From Bacteroidota bacterium (GTDB taxonomy: Bacteria; Bacteroidota; Bacteroidia; Bacteroidales; FEN-979): a DNA stretch of 64,000 bases. Location of the stretch: NCBI GenBank assembly GCA_026391735.1, contig JAPLDL010000013.1, positions 62,001-126,000 on the forward strand. The letters are read 5' to 3'. The notes below the pieces were generated by a model, which worked only from the letters and a program-made list of their open reading frames with translations, was not told where the DNA came from and made no database searches. Both the position numbers and the translations under genes were made by a program. Positions 1 through 7,900 of this stretch are shown here, one piece after another; within the stretch, counting starts at the first letter, position 1; each line of letters begins with the position of its first letter.

Positions 1-118
1 TGTTCTTTAGCCGGACTGTCTTAGTAACGATCAATAAATAACGTCACTCAGTACGTGGAGACTGACAAAACAACTGACGGATCAATTCAGCGAAGACCAA
101 TGAGGTTATGGCCGTCAT

Positions 119-126
119 TATATTTG
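119..126 (+). promoter_or_regulatory. candidate -7 promoter element for the FISUMP gene
   Basis: TATATTTG matches the Bacteroidota -7 consensus TAnnTTTG exactly and lies 76 bases before the first start codon. I do not see a TTG at the expected -33 spacing, so this rests on the -7 box alone. The rest of bases 1-201 shows no convincing gene. Confidence 0.35.
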
Positions 127-201
127 CAGTTCGTAAAACCCGGGAAATGGCTGCATTCAGGCTGCCCTGAATAGGATATCTTAAAACATACACCAGGTTC
201 A

Positions 202-909
202 ATGAAACATCTGGCAATACTATCATTAATCGTCCTGCAAAGTACTCTATCGCCCAAAGCTCAGGTCCTGAAAAATGATAGTATGACCGATATTAATGGC
301 AATGCATACAGGACTGTTGTCATTGGTAAATATGAGTGGATGGCAGATAATCTCAAAACCACCACTTATAGCGACGGCACTAAAATTCCCAATGTAACCG
401 ACAGCATTTTATGGACAGGCCTGACTATAGGCGCCTACTGTTGGTACAACAACAATGAAAATAATGCCAACACATATGGGGCACTTTACAACTGGCATGC
501 AGTTGGCACTGGAAGGCTTTGCCCCAATGGATGGAGGGTTCCATCCGATGAAGAGTGGAAGTATCTGGAAGGGGCAGCCGACAGCAGGTACGGCTCTGGA
601 GACCCAATCTGGGATAAGTTTGCAGGGCGTGGATTTGATGCCGGGCAAAGGCTTAAAACTAAATCAGGCTGGAGCTTTGGCGGAAGCGGCACTGATGATT
701 TCGGCTTTTCTGCCCTTCCGGGTGGTGAGCGCTGCAGTTATGGCCGCTTCTTCATCATGGGCAAGAGCGGTTTCTGGTGGAGCAGAACTGAAAATGATTC
801 CACCAGCGCCTGGTACCGTAATATCATTTATGGTGTGGAGGATGTAAACCGCCTGATCCACCCGAAGTGGATGGGGTTCTCGGTACGTTGTCTCAGGGAG
901 AAAAAATAA
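202..909 (+). CDS. secreted FISUMP-domain protein
   Basis: A 235-residue protein with an N-terminal signal peptide (residues 1-20, hydrophobic run ending near PKAQV). The rest is one Fibrobacter succinogenes major paralogous (FISUMP) domain. Visible hallmarks are the opening D-NGN-YRTVVIG--EWMADNL, the central GALYNWHAV----LCPNGWRVPSDEEW block and the closing FWWSRTENDS--AWYRN--------------GFSVRC. The domain belongs to the C-type-lectin-like/formylglycine-enzyme fold superfamily; the individual function of FISUMP proteins is unknown. It is probably exported to the periplasm or surface. Only 12 bases separate it from the thioredoxin-like gene downstream, so it may head that operon. Confidence 0.85.
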   Translation: MKHLAILSLIVLQSTLSPKAQVLKNDSMTDINGNAYRTVVIGKYEWMADNLKTTTYSDGTKIPNVTDSILWTGLTIGAYCWYNNNENNANTYGALYNWHAVGTGRLCPNGWRVPSDEEWKYLEGAADSRYGSGDPIWDKFAGRGFDAGQRLKTKSGWSFGGSGTDDFGFSALPGGERCSYGRFFIMGKSGFWWSRTENDSTSAWYRNIIYGVEDVNRLIHPKWMGFSVRCLREKK

Positions 910-921
910 AGTTTATAGAAC

Positions 922-2193
922 ATGAAAAAAACTTATTTAGTACTGATTATTTTTTTAATCGCCCTTTCTGGTGAATCAATTTGCCAGAATATAAATTGTA
1001 AACTTAAAGGGACTTTAGTAAACAGAGAGAGCAAGACAATTATACTATTGCGGATGACGGAAGATCCACGCTTCAACGGGGTCAGGATCCCGATCACCGA
1101 CAACCATTTTGAATATGAACTCAAAGCTCCTGTTAAAGAGATGTATAATCTTATTTTCCTGGATGAGCTTGAAAAAGGAGCCATGGGGCCGGTAAGCTTT
1201 TTCCCTGAGGATTGCACCATCGATTTTACCCTTTATGATTTTGAAAACTATAATAAAGCTAAGATAAGCGGAGGAAACCTGAATAAGGAAATGTCAGATT
1301 TTAACGGAAATCAAAAAATACTTTTCAGTCCGCTCTTTCAACCCTACAGCAGGATACTGGATTCCCTTTGGAATTCAAATAAATATTACAGTAGTAAAGG
1401 GCAGGCATTAGCTGATAAAATAAGCAATACCAGCAACCAGGATACCCTGGCGAAACTATACATTGAAAGGGAGAAACTCGAAAATTCAGGAGAGATGAAG
1501 TCAGACCTCGTGAAATCAATCCTTGTAAAATACGATTCGGTGAGCAGGATTAAAATGTACTGGGTAAATGGCTTTATCAAAGCACATGTCGACCTGTTTT
1601 CCTTTTCCCTAATGTATACAATGCTTAATGAATACAGCTACAATAAAACGAGTGTTGATCTTACTTTCATTAATGGGATCTATCCGGTTTTTGCAAAAAA
1701 ATTTCCTTCGCATCCATATACGAAGCGGATTGGTGAAATGCTTAATGCAATCAATAAGATCAAAGTGGGAAGTCATTACATTGATTTTGAAGCACCGTCA
1801 GCCGACGGGAAATCAGTCAGGGTTTCAGACTGCATCAGAGGAAAGTATGCATTGATTGATCTTTGGGCTTCCTGGTGCGGGCCATGCCGGTCGCTGGGCC
1901 GGAGTATGATCCCGGTATATGAAAAGTTTAAATCGAAGGGATTCGTAATCATCGGAGTCGCCTGCGAATTCAGGAATGATAACGCATTCAGGACTGCTCT
2001 CCAGAATGACAAATACCCCTGGCTGAATCTCATTGAGCTAGATAATAAAAATGGTATCTGGAGCAAATACAATATCTCGGGATCCGGAGGCTGCACTTAC
2101 CTGGTAAACCCTGAAGGAATTATCCTGGCCATACATCCCGACGCCCGGGAACTTGAAAATATTCTGGAAAGCAAACTAAATCAGCAAAAATGA
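922..2193 (+). CDS. TlpA-like thioredoxin-fold disulfide oxidoreductase (DUF4369 N-domain)
   Basis: 423 residues with a signal peptide (1-21, ending ESICQ). An N-terminal beta-rich DUF4369-like region (about 25-120) is followed by a helical linker and a C-terminal AhpC/TSA/thioredoxin-like domain (about 285-420). The redox motif WCGPC is visible within LWASWCGPCRSL near residue 320. The family works in the periplasm of Bacteroidota, reducing or isomerising disulfides; the substrate cannot be read here. The stop codon overlaps the next start (ATGA at 2190), which implies translational coupling to the esterase gene. Confidence 0.88.
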   Translation: MKKTYLVLIIFLIALSGESICQNINCKLKGTLVNRESKTIILLRMTEDPRFNGVRIPITDNHFEYELKAPVKEMYNLIFLDELEKGAMGPVSFFPEDCTIDFTLYDFENYNKAKISGGNLNKEMSDFNGNQKILFSPLFQPYSRILDSLWNSNKYYSSKGQALADKISNTSNQDTLAKLYIEREKLENSGEMKSDLVKSILVKYDSVSRIKMYWVNGFIKAHVDLFSFSLMYTMLNEYSYNKTSVDLTFINGIYPVFAKKFPSHPYTKRIGEMLNAINKIKVGSHYIDFEAPSADGKSVRVSDCIRGKYALIDLWASWCGPCRSLGRSMIPVYEKFKSKGFVIIGVACEFRNDNAFRTALQNDKYPWLNLIELDNKNGIWSKYNISGSGGCTYLVNPEGIILAIHPDARELENILESKLNQQK

Positions 2194-3005
2194 AAAAAAT
2201 CAGGGAACAATTTATCCTCTCACTCCTTCCGGCATTACTTTTAATACATATTAATGTCATGTTTGCCCAGTCAGACAGGACTGATTTTACTATTGGTGAC
2301 AAAGTTCATATTGAATCGAAGGTTCTTAATGAACGGAAAACCATCGTTGTGATCACGCCATTCAATTACAAAGACAATCCGGACCAGAAATATCCGGTCG
2401 TTTATGTTCTGGACCCCGGGAACAACCTGTTTGGAGCATTCGGGATTGAAAATTATTATTCAGAGATGTTGAAAATAATGCCACGGTCGATTATCGTTGG
2501 CATAGTCTCGAAAGACAGGGAAAAAGACTATCTCCCTGTGCCTGATAAAGAATATCCGACTGGTGGCGGTGCAGGTAATTTCCTTCAATTTTTCAGCTCA
2601 GAGTTAGTCCCATATATTGATTCAGCCTATCCGGCGACTTCTGAGCGTTGTATAATCGGGCATTCAGCCGGGGGCTTATTTGCAGTTTACGCCCTCTTAA
2701 ACCAGCCTGAACTCTTTACTTCCTTTATCTGTATTGATCCTAGCTTATGGTACGAAAATCAATCATGCCTTAAGAGATTACCCGATTTCTTTGCAAAAAA
2801 TAAAGACATTAAGAAATCCATGTTTATTTCCTTATCCAACGAAAAAGATATGGGAGTTTTCCCATTCATGGAAGCTCTTGAAAAGTATGCGCCTGAAGGA
2901 TTCAGGTGGGATTTTGTAAGGTATAAGGATGAAACGCATAACTCTCTTGGTTTTAAAAGCATGTGCGCAGGTTTTGAAATGATCTATAAAAACTGGAAAC
3001 CTTGA
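2190..3005 (+). CDS. secreted alpha/beta-hydrolase, putative esterase (PF00756-like)
   Basis: 271 residues with a signal peptide (about 1-26, ending MFAQS). It has the alpha/beta-hydrolase layout of the esterase D/Fes family: an early strand VVYVLDPGNNLFG, the nucleophile elbow GHSAGG, the following IDPSLWYEN segment and a late His in DETHNS. These fit a Ser-Asp/Glu-His triad. Relatives hydrolyse siderophore esters, acyl-glutathione or polysaccharide acetyl/feruloyl esters; nothing here decides the substrate. It overlaps both neighbours by 4 bases, placing it in a tight four-gene run. Confidence 0.85.
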   Translation: MKKIREQFILSLLPALLLIHINVMFAQSDRTDFTIGDKVHIESKVLNERKTIVVITPFNYKDNPDQKYPVVYVLDPGNNLFGAFGIENYYSEMLKIMPRSIIVGIVSKDREKDYLPVPDKEYPTGGGAGNFLQFFSSELVPYIDSAYPATSERCIIGHSAGGLFAVYALLNQPELFTSFICIDPSLWYENQSCLKRLPDFFAKNKDIKKSMFISLSNEKDMGVFPFMEALEKYAPEGFRWDFVRYKDETHNSLGFKSMCAGFEMIYKNWKP

Positions 3006-4330
3006 AACATCAGTTAACCGGCATTGGGCTAGACTTTCCCTTTCTCCTCATCCTTTGTTTCATTACCCTTCAAAGCCATCCGCAGACACAAGTAATAATT
3101 GGTAAATCATACGAAACGATTTACCCTCTGACTCCCAATCAGACCGATGATCAGGATGAACTGCTGCCATTGGCTTCCCTGTTGAAAGACAGAAAAGTCG
3201 TAGGGATGGGTGAAGCAACGCATGGCACAAAGGAATTCTTCAACATGAAAGCCAAAATGTTCAAATTCCTGGCCACTCATTGCGGGTACCGGGTTTTTAC
3301 CATTGAAGCAACTTACGGAGGGACACTGAAAGTGAATGATTATGTTTTATACGGAAAAGGTGATGTGTTAAGTGCGATGAAGGGGATGGAATTCTGGACC
3401 TGGGATACGGAAGAAGTGAAAGACCTGATCGAATGGATGAAAAGCTACAATGAAACCAGGCCCGACAAGGAAAAACTGAAATTTTACGGTTTCGACTGCC
3501 AATCATATAAAGGCCCCGCCAATGCACTGATAGAATATGTCAAAGAGTTTGACAAACCAAATCTTGATAAGTTTGTGAAAGGCTTGTCGGTTCTGAACGA
3601 CAGCAGCTACAACTATTTTTACACCCTCAAACCCGGTAAAGCTTCTGTCAAAGGAATATCGCAGATCCATGCGATCATTTCCTTCATCAGGGAATGGTTT
3701 CGGGATAACGAAAACCTGTATGCCCCACTTAGCGGAAGGCTAAAATTTGAACTGGCGAACCATAATGTTGAATCTTTAGAACAGGTGATACTTCTTTCGT
3801 CCAGTCAACGTAAAATAGCTTACACCCGGCGTGATAGTTGTATGGCCCAAAACATTAAATGGATATCTGAACTGGAACAGGCAAAGGTCTTTGCATGGGC
3901 CCATAACAGCCATATCTGTAAAAACGCCAAATATTATTTCAACAGGTATAAAACCATGGGATGTTATCTCAATGAGATTTTCGGTGATGCTTATTATAAT
4001 ACAGGATTCGTGTTTAACCAGGGCAGCTTCCAGGCCATTCCGAAAGCCGCAGCTAAGCTGCAGGAATTCACCATAACGGTTAACAGGAAGAATACCCTTA
4101 CCAATGAACTTGCCCTGGTTGGTATTGATTCATTTTTCATCGACCTGGACAGCTCAGAAAATGCATTGTTTAAGGTTTCAAAGCAGACTTATAATATAGG
4201 AGCGCTTTATAACCCCGAACACGCCTATGCTTTCACCGAAGCAATCATCGCAAAACAACTCTACGACGGGCTTATCTTCATCAACAACACTGCATCTGCA
4301 GTGCCCGTGAAAAGAGATTCCGTCAAATAG
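3002..4330 (+). CDS. erythromycin-esterase family protein, exported
   Basis: 442 residues. The start is a TTG at 3002 whose TTGA overlaps the TGA stop of the esterase gene. No ATG before the conserved core would give a signal peptide, so TTG is the best choice. A signal-like hydrophobic stretch (residues 10-25) precedes the erythromycin-esterase fold (PF05139). Motifs include GMGEATHGTKEFF (Glu and His of the active site), the FYGFDCQS block and WAHNSHI. Some family members open macrolide lactones, but many are uncharacterised hydrolases, so resistance should not be assumed. The signal peptide is unusual for resistance-type members, which are cytoplasmic. Confidence 0.85.
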   Translation: MKHQLTGIGLDFPFLLILCFITLQSHPQTQVIIGKSYETIYPLTPNQTDDQDELLPLASLLKDRKVVGMGEATHGTKEFFNMKAKMFKFLATHCGYRVFTIEATYGGTLKVNDYVLYGKGDVLSAMKGMEFWTWDTEEVKDLIEWMKSYNETRPDKEKLKFYGFDCQSYKGPANALIEYVKEFDKPNLDKFVKGLSVLNDSSYNYFYTLKPGKASVKGISQIHAIISFIREWFRDNENLYAPLSGRLKFELANHNVESLEQVILLSSSQRKIAYTRRDSCMAQNIKWISELEQAKVFAWAHNSHICKNAKYYFNRYKTMGCYLNEIFGDAYYNTGFVFNQGSFQAIPKAAAKLQEFTITVNRKNTLTNELALVGIDSFFIDLDSSENALFKVSKQTYNIGALYNPEHAYAFTEAIIAKQLYDGLIFINNTASAVPVKRDSVK

Positions 4331-4355
4331 ATAAACACCATTAAATTTAACCGAC

Positions 4356-4955
4356 ATGCTCAGATCAATTGGTAACCAATTTAAGAGGCCCACAGGATTG
4401 TTGGGGAAGATCATATCGAAGGTGATGATGAAGGGGAATATGCCCGACTATCTTAAACTCATCCCGGAATTGGATATTAAACAACATGATATAGTACTGG
4501 AAATTGGTTATGGTCACGGACTTGGAGTGAATATGATATTATCGAAGTATGATTGTACTGTATCAGGAATTGATTTCTCGGAATTAATGTTCAAACAGGC
4601 ATCGAAAAGGAATAAGAAGTTTATCGAAAGTGGAAAGCTCGAGTTGAAGTGTGGAAATTTCCTAGAGTCAGAAATGTCGCCGGATCAGTTTGACAAGATT
4701 TTCTGCATACATGTTATTTATTTCTGGGATGATCTTGCTAAACCATTTACAAAAATAAAAACAGCGTTAAAAGAACATGGAATGTTCTGCATTTTCATGG
4801 CCAATGTTGACTTTATTAAAAAAATGAAATTCACAAAGGATGGCATTTTTAATAAATACTCAAAAGATGAGGTAGTTGATGCCTTATATAAGGTTGGTTT
4901 CAAAGAGGTAAGTTACAGCCTCAACAGCAAAGGATATATTATTAAATGCTGCTGA
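4356..4955 (+). CDS. class I SAM-dependent methyltransferase
   Basis: 199 residues. Motif I is VLEIGYGHGLGVN (glycine-rich SAM loop), followed by the acidic strand end GIDFSE, a motif IV-like FDKIFCIHVIYFWDD and a post-motif helix. The length fits a minimal Methyltransf_11/25 domain with no substrate domain, so the target is unknown. It has no signal peptide. Its last 14 bases overlap the 3' end of the convergent membrane protein gene. Confidence 0.85.
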   Translation: MLRSIGNQFKRPTGLLGKIISKVMMKGNMPDYLKLIPELDIKQHDIVLEIGYGHGLGVNMILSKYDCTVSGIDFSELMFKQASKRNKKFIESGKLELKCGNFLESEMSPDQFDKIFCIHVIYFWDDLAKPFTKIKTALKEHGMFCIFMANVDFIKKMKFTKDGIFNKYSKDEVVDALYKVGFKEVSYSLNSKGYIIKCC

Positions 4956-5553
4956 CCGGCTCTTCTTGAAGCCGTTTCAGTCTTTTCCGACGTTTAAACA
5001 CCGTTGTATAGGTTAGCCCCGCTATAATTATGACCAGGCTTAAGCCGAAGTAAACCCAGGCAGGACATTCAAACCATGAGCTTCTCTTCAACAGGCTTAA
5101 TGCTACAGAAAGGCTCATCAATGAAGCCCACACAATGGTCATTTGCCTGCAGCCATGGACGAATCCGGGTTCATGCCATTTTTCTTCAGGAAGTCCCCTA
5201 CGTGCATACTGCAATACGAATGGTTTGCCCATCAGCAGGGTGAGCCACATCACAAATGCAAGTGCCGAATTTGACAGCAGGTCCATGTATGCCGCCACCC
5301 ACATCACATGAAACAGGTTGATCGCGACTGCACAAAAGCCAAAGAAGATCAAAGTGCCCCAGCTGAGGATGAATCCCAGTTTGAGTTCGCCATAATTTAA
5401 AAGCAGGCAAGCCACAAGACTTATTATAATTGCTCTTTCCAGACTCGCAAGAGATTTTCCTGCAAGGAAAAGGAAGAGCAGCCAGGGCAGGAATCCAAGG
5501 ATTAAACCGCCAAGTTCTTTCAGATCGGGAAGTATACTTTCAGGAGTTCTCAT
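4942..5553 (-). CDS. polytopic inner-membrane protein of unknown function
   Basis: 203 residues with about six hydrophobic segments (roughly residues 15-32, 36-52, 58-85, 92-108, 133-152 and 165-185) and a basic cytoplasmic tail (KRRKRLKRLQEE). A short polar loop carries RRGLPEEKWHEPGFVHGCRQMT between the fourth and fifth segments. I do not recognise a named family; it loosely resembles small VC0807/septation-type membrane proteins. It sits directly downstream of the small secreted ORF on the same strand (7 bases apart). Confidence 0.7.
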   Translation of the reverse strand: MRTPESILPDLKELGGLILGFLPWLLFLFLAGKSLASLERAIIISLVACLLLNYGELKLGFILSWGTLIFFGFCAVAINLFHVMWVAAYMDLLSNSALAFVMWLTLLMGKPFVLQYARRGLPEEKWHEPGFVHGCRQMTIVWASLMSLSVALSLLKRSSWFECPAWVYFGLSLVIIIAGLTYTTVFKRRKRLKRLQEEPVSSI

Positions 5554-5559
5554 AGCACA

Positions 5560-5775
5560 TTATTTTTTCAAAAACCTGTCAAACCAGTCCTCCTGGTGTA
5601 ACACTGCATAAACAAAGGTCGCACGGTGATCGGCCTTGCTGACTGTATGTATTGACCAGGTCCCGATCAGCTGGTACTGAACCCCGGAAGACACATTGAT
5701 GTATACATCAGTTGATTGCGCATCAGATTGTGAATAGAACAATACGAGTACAAGAGCTATTATTACTATTTTCAT
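5560..5775 (-). pseudogene. small secreted ORF, probable internal-deletion remnant of a secreted alpha/beta-hydrolase
   Basis: The 71-residue reading frame has a good signal peptide (about 1-19, ending SDAQ). The next stretch, VYINVSSGVQYQLIGTW, resembles the mature start of a Bacteroidota secreted alpha/beta-hydrolase family. The last 25 residues (DHRATFVYAVLHQEDWFDRF) look like the extreme C-terminus of such a hydrolase, around the catalytic His and the final helix. The body in between, normally some 300 residues with the GxSxG elbow, is absent. I infer an in-frame internal deletion. The alternative is a genuine small secreted protein. Both similarities are from memory of the family, not from a search. 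Confidence 0.45.
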
Positions 5776-5876
5776 TTATCCTGGTTATTTGATAAGCATC
5801 ACTTAAGGATTAAAAACATCTGCAAACAGTCCGCTGACAGCAACAAATTTAACACTAAATTTCCCGGCACTGGCAT

Positions 5877-5884
5877 TACCTTTG
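5877..5884 (+). promoter_or_regulatory. candidate -7 promoter element for the first YdeI gene
   Basis: TACCTTTG matches TAnnTTTG exactly. It overlaps the first possible ATG (5882), so that ATG would lie upstream of the transcription start. This supports the internal ATG at 5948 as the true start. No clear TTG is seen at -33. Confidence 0.4.
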
Positions 5885-5947
5885 TTCATTATTTTCTCGA
5901 AGAATTCTCGTAACGATTACATTTCATGGTTATCTGAAGATAAAAAG

Positions 5948-6589
5948 ATGCTGAAAAAAATTTCTGATCCTCCTAAAGGCGCTCAAGGGACTCCATATGA
6001 AGGCCAGGGAAAACCTGAGGTCGATATATTTTTAAGTAAGGCCAAAAAATGGCAGAAAGAATTCGAAAAATTGAGAATGATCATTCTCGATTGTGATCTT
6101 ATCGAGGAACTGAAATGGGGTGTTCCCTGTTACACTTTGCAGAATAAAAACCTGGTTTTAATGCATGGATTTAAAGAATACTGTGCCCTGTTGTTTTTTA
6201 AAGGAGCCCTGATAAAGGATCCCCATGGAATCCTGATCCGGCAAACGGAGAATTTGCAGGCATCAAGGCAGATTCGCTTCACCGGAATCCACGAAATTAT
6301 TAAACAGGAAGCTATCCTGAAAGCCTATATACGCGAAGCCATTGAATTGGAGAAAGCCGGTTTGAAAGTGGAATTAAAAAAGACCTCAGAATACCCGGTT
6401 CCTGATGAATTTCAAAAAATGCTTGATAAACTTCCTGCTTTGAAAACTGCTTTTGAGGCATTGACACCGGGACGTCAGAGAGCTTATCTTTTTTACTTTT
6501 CTCAACCCAAACAATCCAAAACCCGGGAAGCCAGGATTGAAAAATGCCTGACTCTGATTTTAAACGGGAAGGGATTGAACGACCAATGA
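5948..6589 (+). CDS. YdeI/OmdA-type protein with DUF1801 domain
   Basis: About 213 residues from the chosen ATG. The N-terminal part (about 20-130) is a DUF1801/YdhG-like domain, visible as LIEELKWGVPCYTLQNKNLVLMHGFKEYCALLFFKGALI. The C-terminal part is an OmdA/YdeI tail with ALTPGRQRAYLFYFSQPKQSKTREARIEKC. The frame opens earlier at 5882, but that ATG lies inside a -7 box and the extra residues do not look conserved. The YdeI family is linked to bacteriocin/peptide resistance in Salmonella by OmpD association; its biochemical role is unknown. A second, shorter OmdA-type protein lies at 15132. Confidence 0.85.
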   Translation: MLKKISDPPKGAQGTPYEGQGKPEVDIFLSKAKKWQKEFEKLRMIILDCDLIEELKWGVPCYTLQNKNLVLMHGFKEYCALLFFKGALIKDPHGILIRQTENLQASRQIRFTGIHEIIKQEAILKAYIREAIELEKAGLKVELKKTSEYPVPDEFQKMLDKLPALKTAFEALTPGRQRAYLFYFSQPKQSKTREARIEKCLTLILNGKGLNDQ

Positions 6590-6754
6590 AAGTTCACAAA
6601 AGTATTTAACTTTATCGGATAATAAGTCCACCCTTAATGAGCCTTTACGATCAGCTGCATCAAGCAAAAAGTGAAGAAGACGTCAAATTCCGATGAAAAC
6701 AAAGAATATATCCAAACCGTTACACATTGTAACGCTTGTAAACTTCTTGAAGCA

Positions 6755-6988
6755 ATGAAAACAATCTGGTTTAAGAAAATTGGATGGATTTACATCCCGG
6801 TTTCAGTCATAGGAATATTAATCAGCCTTTGTGTTGTCTTTTTCTGTGTTACCGTTTTTATCGCAGTTGACTGCCACTCTCATTCAGTGTCTGACACACT
6901 TTACGGGATTTTCCCGTTTTTTGTATCGGCTTTTACTATCCTGTTCTGGATCGCAACGAATACTTCAGAGCGTAAACAGGACAAATAA
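6755..6988 (+). CDS. small two-TM membrane protein
   Basis: From the internal ATG this is a 77-residue protein beginning MKTIWFKKIGWIYIPVS, with hydrophobic segments near residues 13-38 and 51-70 and the loop DCHSHSVSDTLYGIFPFF between them. The frame remains open upstream to a GTG at 6671, but the 28 extra residues are polar and begin inside the preceding intergenic DNA. The KIGWIY start and the HSHSVSDTLYGIFPFF loop recall a small conserved Bacteroidota membrane family of unknown function. The 6590-6754 gap holds nothing else I recognise. Confidence 0.65.
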   Translation: MKTIWFKKIGWIYIPVSVIGILISLCVVFFCVTVFIAVDCHSHSVSDTLYGIFPFFVSAFTILFWIATNTSERKQDK

Positions 6989-7027
6989 TTCATTGAGAGA
7001 CTTCATGTATTCTTTATAAATCCTACA

Positions 7028-7900
7028 ATGAAACAAAACATCACCCCCTGCCTCTGGTTCGACGGGAATGCGAAAGAGGCCGCAGAATTGTACACTTCCG
7101 TCTTTCCCGGCTCGGCGATAAAAAACATAAGCTACTTCGGGAAAGAGGGCTTCGAAACCCACAAACAGGAAGAGGGCAAGGTTCTCACGGTGAACTTCAC
7201 TCTCCACTCCCAACCCTTTACAATCCTCAATGGGGGGCCCATGTATAAGCTCAATCCCTCGGTTTCACTGTATGTTGCCTGCGAAAAAGCAGAGGATGTC
7301 GATTTTATTTATAATAAGCTGGCGGATGGAGGGATGGTTATGATGCCACTGGGCAGCTACAAGTGGAGCGAACGATATGCCTGGATCAGCGACCGTTTTG
7401 GAGTTTCCTGGCAAATTGCACTGGATGTCGTTACTTCGCAAAAAATCACACCCGCTTTTCTTTTCATGGGCAATCATCATCCGCAGGCCGATCAAGCCAT
7501 CGAATTCTACACATCGGTTTTCCCGGCATCTGCCACCGGCAGCATTCTAAGGTATCCCGGGGGCGGAAGTGAGCCCAAAGGATCGGTACAGCATGCCCAG
7601 TTCAGCCTCAACGGCAACAGGTTCATGATCATGGGCAATTCGATGCAGCATGCCTTTGACTTTACCGAAGCCTTCTCTTTCCAGGTCTTCTGCGACAGCC
7701 AGGAGGAGATCGATTACTTATGGGACCATCTCAGTAAAGGCGGTGCAAAACAACAATGTGGCTGGCTTAAAGACAGGTTCGGATTGTCGTGGCAGATCGT
7801 TCCTTCGGTCCTTGAAGAACTTCTGAAAGACCCTTCACACGCGGGAAAAGTGACGGAAAAGTTTCTGAAAATGAAAAAGTTCATTATCGATGAGCTTTAA
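7028..7900 (+). CDS. tandem VOC/PhnB-like glyoxalase-fold protein
   Basis: 290 residues made of two copies of a PhnB/3-demethylubiquinone-methyltransferase-like VOC domain (about 1-140 and 145-285). Each copy opens with the same signature: ITPCLWFDGNAKEAAELYTS and ITPAFLFMGN----QAIEFYTS. Each also ends in DRFGVSWQI or DRFGLSWQI. Single-domain members are about 140-160 residues, so this is an internal duplication or fusion giving both halves of a glyoxalase-type dimer in one chain. The enzymatic role is unknown. The 3' end overlaps the glycosidase gene by 11 bases. Confidence 0.87.
   Translation: MKQNITPCLWFDGNAKEAAELYTSVFPGSAIKNISYFGKEGFETHKQEEGKVLTVNFTLHSQPFTILNGGPMYKLNPSVSLYVACEKAEDVDFIYNKLADGGMVMMPLGSYKWSERYAWISDRFGVSWQIALDVVTSQKITPAFLFMGNHHPQADQAIEFYTSVFPASATGSILRYPGGGSEPKGSVQHAQFSLNGNRFMIMGNSMQHAFDFTEAFSFQVFCDSQEEIDYLWDHLSKGGAKQQCGWLKDRFGLSWQIVPSVLEELLKDPSHAGKVTEKFLKMKKFIIDEL

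Noticed and set aside
44-226. 60-codon minus-strand frame at the left end
   Set aside because: No motif, no promoter box, and it overlaps the leader of the FISUMP gene.
3002-4330. Macrolide resistance gene
   Set aside because: The family is broad and this member is exported and part of a secreted-enzyme operon; resistance cannot be inferred.
5882-5947. Earlier ATG as the start of the first YdeI protein
   Set aside because: It overlaps the -7 promoter box, and the added residues do not look conserved; the ATG at 5948 fits better.
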